NCBI GenBank assembly: GCA_003116975.1
Contig: BGKB01000079.1
Coordinates: forward strand, 248,001-312,000
Direction: 5' to 3'
Origin: Aurantiochytrium sp. KH105
Lineage: Eukaryota > Sar > Bigyra > Thraustochytrida > Thraustochytriidae
Length of the DNA stretch: 64,000 nt
Below the pieces are notes generated by a model. That model was not told the origin of the DNA. It worked only from the letters and a program-made list of their open reading frames with translations, and did no database searches. Of this stretch, positions 58,475 to 64,000 are shown piece by piece (position 1 is the stretch's first letter; every line of letters begins with the position of its first letter). The translations under genes and the position numbers were made by a program.

Positions 58475-59703
58475 ATGCTTCCTCCGCCGCATTGTCGTTC
58501 TCCGCTCAAGGGCCAACCTCGCTTCATGGCGACTCACGCCAGGCTGCTCTGCTCAGCCGACGTCAAGTTGAACTCACAGTTAATCCTGGGAGGCTCTCCC
58601 CCATGCCCTATCAGCTTGCGCAATGACTTGTACTTCTAAAGACGCGGCCTCACTGTCAGTTCGACCCTGGCAGACTCGGACCGCCCTTTCCAGCTGCGAA
58701 CCGCAGCCTCGCCTTCGTAGACACCTTCGTCAACATTGCAAATGCGCGCGTCGCGTCTCCGACCAGCCCTGGGGAAAGTGTGCAAAACCAGCGCTGCAAG
58801 TGTACCAATCTCGGCACCCAGCACGGCACGCAGCCCCGCCGCCTGCAGCTGCCGGCCCGCGCCCGCCGCTGGTGCTGCCTCGCGCGCGGGCTCTCGCCGC
58901 CGTCGGAGGCGGCGCCGGCGCGGCTCTTCGCCGTCTCTCCGCTCGCGAGCTTGCTGGCGAGCTGCAGCTCGCTGCGCGAGCGAGGCGAGCCCCAGAGGCG
59001 CCGCCGTTAAAGATCTACGGGTGACCTGGGAGCTCAGGGTAGGACCCCCCTAGGCCCCAACCAGGCCCTCGGAGGCTTGTTTTCTGCGAGTGCACACTTG
59101 GCTTTTGTACTTCTTGCGGCGCGCGCACGGTTTTGTGTGTGTGTCTGATCTGCGGCAGCCATCCGTCCTCCCGTGCACGCGACGCTACAGCACAGCTCGC
59201 GCAGCTCGCGCAGCTCGCGCAGCTCGCGCAGCTGCAACTGGCGGAGCGCCGGCACGGCTGGCGACGCCCCGACGGACGCGGCCTGGCTCGCCTTGGCTTG
59301 CTTGATTCGAGCAACCGGAGGTCTCCGATCCGACCGCCTGTTCTTACCTCACGCGTAGCAAGTTGAATTTTTGCGCGTAAAGCCTTCATACCGCCGCCGC
59401 GAGGGGCGATCAGCCAGCGCGTGCAGGTTGGTTGGTCGCTCCGCGCGGCGACGAGTATACTATACGCAATCTACTTCCTCCTTGGTAGTAAGAATGAGAG
59501 GGTGGTAAATGGTGCTGGCAGTGCCGGCGTAAAAGCGGCTGCGCTGGACCGCCAGAGGATGTCTGACTGCGCGGTCCCAATCTATGCGGTGCTTGTGCGT
59601 GCCTCTACTACATGAACTCGTCTTCCGCCAAGAGAGATAAAGGTCTGCTCGCCGTCCATGCGGCGCAGACACCTAATTGCTCGCGTCCGCAAGCTTTGCG
59701 AAA
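58475..59703. other. Intergenic, 1.2 kb, promoter side of CSC1-like gene
   Basis: Very GC-rich at 58840-59000; a 9-bp tandem repeat (CAGCTCGCG) at 59193-59232; TATACTATA at about 59455. No gene supported. Confidence 0.5.
59193..59232. repeat. (CAGCTCGCG)n, 9-bp repeat
   Basis: More than four tandem copies; in-frame translation gives an artefactual Ala/Gln/Leu or Arg/Ser repeat. Confidence 0.88.
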
Positions 59704-62700
59704 ATGAGTTGGCGAAACTGGCTCTGGCGCAGCGATGCCGCCGGAGACGAAGCGAATGAGGCGTCCGGTAGCGCCAATCGAGAACGCAGCGACGCGGCGT
59801 CCGCAGCAGCGTCATCGAGCGTGCAGCCTCTCGGCGTCCAGGCGGACTCGGACTCTGATCAGGATGATGATCGTGGCGAGGACGGCCATGATGATCACGA
59901 CGTCGAAATGGGATCCTCGAGCAACAATGATGACGTATCCACGGTACCTGCCGCGCGGGGCGATGCCAGTGGCCAACGACAAGTCGCAGTGGAATTCCTT
60001 GACGGCCCGGTAGGTGGTCTTGGTCGGCGCGTCGTTGAGCGCAATGAGGACGTTGACACCCCCGAAGAAATTGAGGCCTCGTTGCGTCGCAAAGGCGCCA
60101 ATGAGGTCGTTGAGCTTGCCGCGCATGGCGGAAAAATGCAACTCAACGTTGATCTACGCAGCGAATACACCAAGCCTGTGGTGGAACTCGCGCTCAAGTA
60201 CCGCAAGCAGCACCACCCTAGCGATCAGGACGGCAACCCTCTGACCTTTCGGGACACCCCGACTGGTATGTTTGATTTGCCTTGCAAAAAGAGCAAAGAC
60301 CCGGGCCTAATTCGCTTTGGAGCCGGCATCTCGAGCTATTTCAAACTGCTCAAATGGATGGGCATCATGTACTTGACTCTCTTCGTGCTACAGATTCCTA
60401 TCATCGTGATGAACGTCAACGCGGGGTCCCACTACGACGATGCGGTCATGGCCATCACACGCACCACGTTGGGCAACTTGTATCGCGAGCCTCAGGGCAA
60501 TCTGTCCGAGGCCGAGGTCGTCGAGATCTATGAGGTGAACCTGCCACCGGCCTGCACGGATGGCCGGTGCACGGTGAGCCGCGACAAGCTCGTCTTTGCA
60601 TATGGCATCATGGACGCCGTCACGACCCTCGTATTTCTCGTATTTGTTGCGCTGGGAAAGCATTTCGTATTGCAAGAGCGCCGCAAGTTCTCCAAGGAGG
60701 TTCTCAAGGTCGAGCACTACACGGTCCAGGTGGAGAAGATCCCGGAAGACTGCACGGCGGAGGCGATCCAGACGCACTTTGAAAACCTTGTTGGGGGCGC
60801 AATTCATGACGTCCAGCTTGTCCAGGGATCAGGGAATTCGATTGCCCTTTGCGTGCGGCGGGGACGGCTCATGACAAAACTTGCGCGTGCGGATGCACGA
60901 CGTAAATACCTTGACGACATAAACGCTCCTCTGCTGAAGCGCGACAAGGCCGAGGATGAGTTTGACGCCATCTTTGAGCGTGTCAAGCAGCTTGACGAGG
61001 AGGCAAGCCGCAGCGCAGAGGCTGGTGCCGCGCTCTTTGCTTTCGTTACCTTTGAAGACCAGCGAGATCGCGCACGGTGCCTAAAAATGTACCGTCGCGT
61101 CACTTTTTCCCTGCATCAGGATCCAGAACTCAAACTCAATGGCGAGCAGGAGCTCAAGGTCACTGCCGCGCCCCCGCCATCAACCTTGCTTTGGGAAAAT
61201 AACGAGGTCAGTCGAACATCGCGCCATGTCCGCGCGGCGGGAACCACGCTCATGATGGCCATCCTGCTCTTTCTCACAATCGTCATCAGCTTTGCCTCCG
61301 AGCCCTACAAGATTTCGAAATCGCTTGCCGACGTAGCTTCGGGGCTGTCATCGTACGACACGGTTTGCGATGGCGTCTTTGCCGTGGCTAGCTCCTTCGA
61401 GGAGGCCGTGGCCATTGCCGACGACCCGTCCGAGCAGGACAGCTTCAGCATGGTCAATCGTCCCGATCTTTCGCTGCCGGACTGCCTCTGCGAGGCCGTA
61501 ACATCGGGGATCACTTTTCCGAATGGAACTACGCCCGAAGGTCTTTTTGTTGGCGACGGCTATTGCGCCGAGTACTGGAGTGATCGTACGTATGCGATTG
61601 CGGTCCAGGTGTTTGTGAGCTTTGCAACGCTTGTCATGAACACCATCATCTTCTTCTTTCTCACAGGTACGGCGTACATGATGAAGTACACCAGCGTGGT
61701 GCGTCGCGAGCTCGACATCATGCGTCGCCTCTTCATCACCACATATTTGAACACCGGCCTCGTGGTCCTTGTCGTCAATGCTGATTTCCAGAGCGTGCTG
61801 GATACTACATTCAACTCCTTTGGACAGTGGCTTTTTCAGGGCAACTTTGACGACTTTACACAGGAGTGGTTTCGTGTCGTTGGCGTCGAGATCATCATGT
61901 TTGCAGCGCTTAACGTTCTTGCGCCGCATATTTATCCGCTCGTGCTTCAGGCCATCAACTCCCTTTACCGCCGCTACCACATGCCCATCTCGCAGTCTGA
62001 GCTGAACGAAATGTACCTCGGGCCAGATTTTGTTCTTTCGTATCGCTATTCGCAGGTGCTTATGATGTGCTTTTTCCTCATGACGTACTCGACGGGCATG
62101 CCCGTGCTCTACATGTTTGGCATCATTTCCATTCCTGTCACCTTTGCCGTCGACAAGTTCTTCTTTACGCACCTCTGCCGCACGCCCGCCGAATTCTCGG
62201 GCGTCCTGGCCACCTGGGCCAACGAGATTCTCCAATGGGCGGCCGTTGTTCACCTCGTCTTTGGCATCTGGATGCTCACGAGCCCGTACATTTTCCCGCA
62301 GAGTTCGAGCGACATTGCCCTCGGTGCGCTCGCCTCAATCACCGACACGGCGTCGGATGACGAGCTCGCTGTCGTCTCCAACATTACGGCCTCGGGGATT
62401 ACGGTGGTGGACACGAGCCTCATCAACGACATCATCTCCCGTGCTTTGCAGAACCAAGCCATCCCAAACTTGTTGCTTCTCATTTTCTTTATCGCGTGGA
62501 AGATTCTCCGCAACTTTCGCTACGGACTCGTCATCCTCGAAAAGGCTCGCTTGTACACGCGCGACGCTTTTGCTCGTGTCTTCAAGAACGACTCGCTGTC
62601 GAGCCTGCTCGACGAGTCTTTCGAGGATGATCGTCAGCTCACCTTTGAGCAGGCCCTTGACGCGGGGCTCATCTCCGGCATCCGGTCGTACTACATTCTG

Positions 62701-62877
62701 GCCAACCCCAAGTACGCGCGCGCTTTCCACCGCCGCGACGAGGATCACGACGACACTAGCGAGAAGAGTTTCCTTGACATTTTGCGCCAGCGCGCCACCG
62801 AATCTGACGGCGTCAACGCGCTCTTCTCGCTGACCGGAAACTCCTTCATGTCGGGCCGCAAGTCGCGTACCTCCTGA
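59704..62877 (+). CDS. CSC1/OSCA/TMEM63-family mechanosensitive cation channel
   Basis: A 1057-residue polytopic protein. The N-terminal 110 residues are acidic and disordered. A first helix (ISSYFKLLKWMGIMYLTLF) and an extracytosolic loop are followed by a helix and the RNA-recognition-like cytosolic domain of the family (YTVQVEKIPEDCTAEAIQTHF, then LFAFVTFEDQRDRARCLKMY, closing APPPSTLLWENN). A second large non-cytosolic insert with Cys residues (about residues 540-625) precedes the pore-forming membrane block, which includes FVSFATLVMNTIIFFFLTG, RRLFITTYLNTGLVVLVVN and YRYSQVLMMCFFLMTYSTGMP. OSCA/TMEM63 proteins are osmotically or mechanically gated calcium-permeable channels; this one is longer than plant OSCA (about 770), close to protist forms. 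The ATG at 59704 (MSWRNWLWRSD) is the first in frame. Confidence 0.85.
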   Translation: MSWRNWLWRSDAAGDEANEASGSANRERSDAASAAASSSVQPLGVQADSDSDQDDDRGEDGHDDHDVEMGSSSNNDDVSTVPAARGDASGQRQVAVEFLDGPVGGLGRRVVERNEDVDTPEEIEASLRRKGANEVVELAAHGGKMQLNVDLRSEYTKPVVELALKYRKQHHPSDQDGNPLTFRDTPTGMFDLPCKKSKDPGLIRFGAGISSYFKLLKWMGIMYLTLFVLQIPIIVMNVNAGSHYDDAVMAITRTTLGNLYREPQGNLSEAEVVEIYEVNLPPACTDGRCTVSRDKLVFAYGIMDAVTTLVFLVFVALGKHFVLQERRKFSKEVLKVEHYTVQVEKIPEDCTAEAIQTHFENLVGGAIHDVQLVQGSGNSIALCVRRGRLMTKLARADARRKYLDDINAPLLKRDKAEDEFDAIFERVKQLDEEASRSAEAGAALFAFVTFEDQRDRARCLKMYRRVTFSLHQDPELKLNGEQELKVTAAPPPSTLLWENNEVSRTSRHVRAAGTTLMMAILLFLTIVISFASEPYKISKSLADVASGLSSYDTVCDGVFAVASSFEEAVAIADDPSEQDSFSMVNRPDLSLPDCLCEAVTSGITFPNGTTPEGLFVGDGYCAEYWSDRTYAIAVQVFVSFATLVMNTIIFFFLTGTAYMMKYTSVVRRELDIMRRLFITTYLNTGLVVLVVNADFQSVLDTTFNSFGQWLFQGNFDDFTQEWFRVVGVEIIMFAALNVLAPHIYPLVLQAINSLYRRYHMPISQSELNEMYLGPDFVLSYRYSQVLMMCFFLMTYSTGMPVLYMFGIISIPVTFAVDKFFFTHLCRTPAEFSGVLATWANEILQWAAVVHLVFGIWMLTSPYIFPQSSSDIALGALASITDTASDDELAVVSNITASGITVVDTSLINDIISRALQNQAIPNLLLLIFFIAWKILRNFRYGLVILEKARLYTRDAFARVFKNDSLSSLLDESFEDDRQLTFEQALDAGLISGIRSYYILANPKYARAFHRRDEDHDDTSEKSFLDILRQRATESDGVNALFSLTGNSFMSGRKSRTS

Positions 62878-64000
62878 GGTCCGGCTTCCGGCTTCCGGCT
62901 GCTGCTGCTGCTGCTGCTGCTCCGCTCTTACTTTTGTTTTCTTTGTCCACCATGATGTTTCTCTTTGTCCCTTTTTCTCCTTCTTCTTCTCCTCCTCCGT
63001 CTTCTTCTTCTGTGGTGCGACGCACGTGCACCTAAACGTATACGTACTACCCGTGCTGGAAACTCCATTTTAATTTAAAATCGCCCACATCGATCGAGCG
63101 AGCGAGCGAGCGAGCGAACGAATGCAATTCCACCAGGCTCGCACTGCAGTCCCGGCCCGGCCGCTGCAGGCCGCATCTACTCGCGCTCGTTCTCGCGCTC
63201 GTTCTCGCCTCGCCCCGCCTCGCCTCGAGGTTCTCGCGCCGCGCGCCTGCGGTCCCGGGAACCGCGCGCTCGCGCTGGAAAAGAGAGAACGCGGCCTTCC
63301 GCAGCCCGAGCGTGCACAACTATCTTCGACCGCGATGGGCAAGCAAGGCCAACTTGAACCTGGCCTCCGGGTTCGAGTCATGGCGCTTGGCATTCTTCTG
63401 GCCTCGCGCGGCATGCCATGGCGCGGCGCGCATGGCATGGCGCGGCTCTGCGCGGTACGTGTGCACGGCATGCGAGGCTCGACGTGCGAGCGCGTGCGCA
63501 TGTAAGGTAAGACAAAAGACGACAAGACGAGACAAAACACACAAACTCCCAAACGCGACCTCGAGGCAGCAGACCTCGATCGGCACGCGAAGGCTGGCCG
63601 TGCCCCGGGCTGCCAGAGCGGGCGAGCGGGCGGGCGAACAGCGTCGGAGCGGTCTGCGCGTCGTCCGCGTGTGCGTCGAGCGGGCGAGCGCGCGAGTCAG
63701 TCTCAAGAGACGCCGCCGCGCAAGCGAGGGATTTCAAATCAGACATCCATCCAAACATCCATTTCCCTCGCCGGAGCACGCGCGCGCACGCAACGCGCGG
63801 AGGGAGGAGAGGAGGAGGCGGCGACGCGCGGCAGCAGCTACTGCCGCTACTGCTGCTGGCACGGCGCAGGCCTGCGTCGGAAAACGAAGGAAGTAAACAG
63901 ACAAGAGGAGGCAAGAGGAGACGAGACGAGCAAGCAGAGCGAGCTAGTACTACTCTAGGTAGGCCTACTACCACCATTTCACCTACAAAAGAATTAGAAC
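62878..64000. other. Right-edge intergenic region
   Basis: Downstream of the channel gene: CCGGCTT triplication and (CTG)n at 62898-62921, CT-rich DNA to 63010, (GAGC)n at 63096-63116, then GC-rich DNA with palindromic GGCATGCC-type words at 63405-63475. Open frames are Arg/Ala-rich and not supported. No gene seen up to the edge. Confidence 0.5.

Noticed and set aside
63122-63958. Arg/Ala-rich frames near the right edge
   Set aside because: Simple-sequence translations without a supported start or family.

Overview
This window looks like nuclear DNA of a GC-rich, gene-dense eukaryotic microbe with few introns. Only three introns are supported (131, 159 and 384 nt, all GT-AG with the reading frame kept across the junction), while most genes are single open frames of 400 to 1150 codons. 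Clear eukaryotic markers are Ku80, PEX2, a MAK/ICK-type kinase, a PPIL1-type cyclophilin, an SLC34 phosphate transporter and CSC1/TMEM63. An outer-dynein-arm docking-complex-like coiled-coil protein implies a flagellated stage. Codon bias, serine/glutamine runs, microsatellite-filled promoters and peroxisomal beta-oxidation fit a stramenopile such as a thraustochytrid, but that placement is inference from style, not from a marker gene.

Layout. 1-9.7 kb: the 5' part of a GAF-domain gene with an N-myristoylation-like start (cut by the left edge), Ku80, a 982-residue glutamine/serine-rich unknown protein and a nucleoside-deoxyribosyltransferase-like gene. 10-17.2 kb: bacterial-type mitochondrial leucyl-tRNA synthetase, a secreted parvulin isomerase, a five-repeat Myb protein resembling SNAPC4, and a membrane-anchored PH-domain protein. 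17.7-21.3 kb: a PEX26-like tail-anchored peroxin head-to-head with PEX2, then PPIL1. 22.3-28 kb: organellar alanyl-tRNA synthetase with one intron and an Ala/Glu/Thr-rich protein carrying three basic-aromatic motifs. 28-40.3 kb: a gene-poor zone of simple repeats with one clear gene, the SLC34 transporter, plus inverted GTAGGGTGGC motifs. 40.3-49.7 kb: an MgtC-like membrane protein, then four genes with a ciliary flavour (ODAD1-like, coiled-coil protein, MAK-like kinase, small coiled-coil protein). 49.8-56.7 kb: a fused acetolactate-synthase-like/aldehyde dehydrogenase and the peroxisomal bifunctional beta-oxidation enzyme ending in AKL. 57.5-58.5 kb: a four-copy tandem array of about 249 bp units, each with a TATA-like box and a conserved hairpin. 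59.7-62.9 kb: a CSC1/TMEM63 channel.

Themes. Peroxisomes appear three times: receptor-ubiquitination (PEX2), a possible anchor of the export ATPase (PEX26-like), and a matrix enzyme (EHHADH type). The two peroxin genes share a 317 bp divergent promoter. The least expected objects are the two-enzyme fusion at 49.8-53.2 kb, the PEX26-like/PEX2 pair, and the hairpin-bearing tandem array, in which one copy has swapped the hairpin loop while keeping the stem. No rRNA, tRNA, CRISPR or intact mobile element was found.
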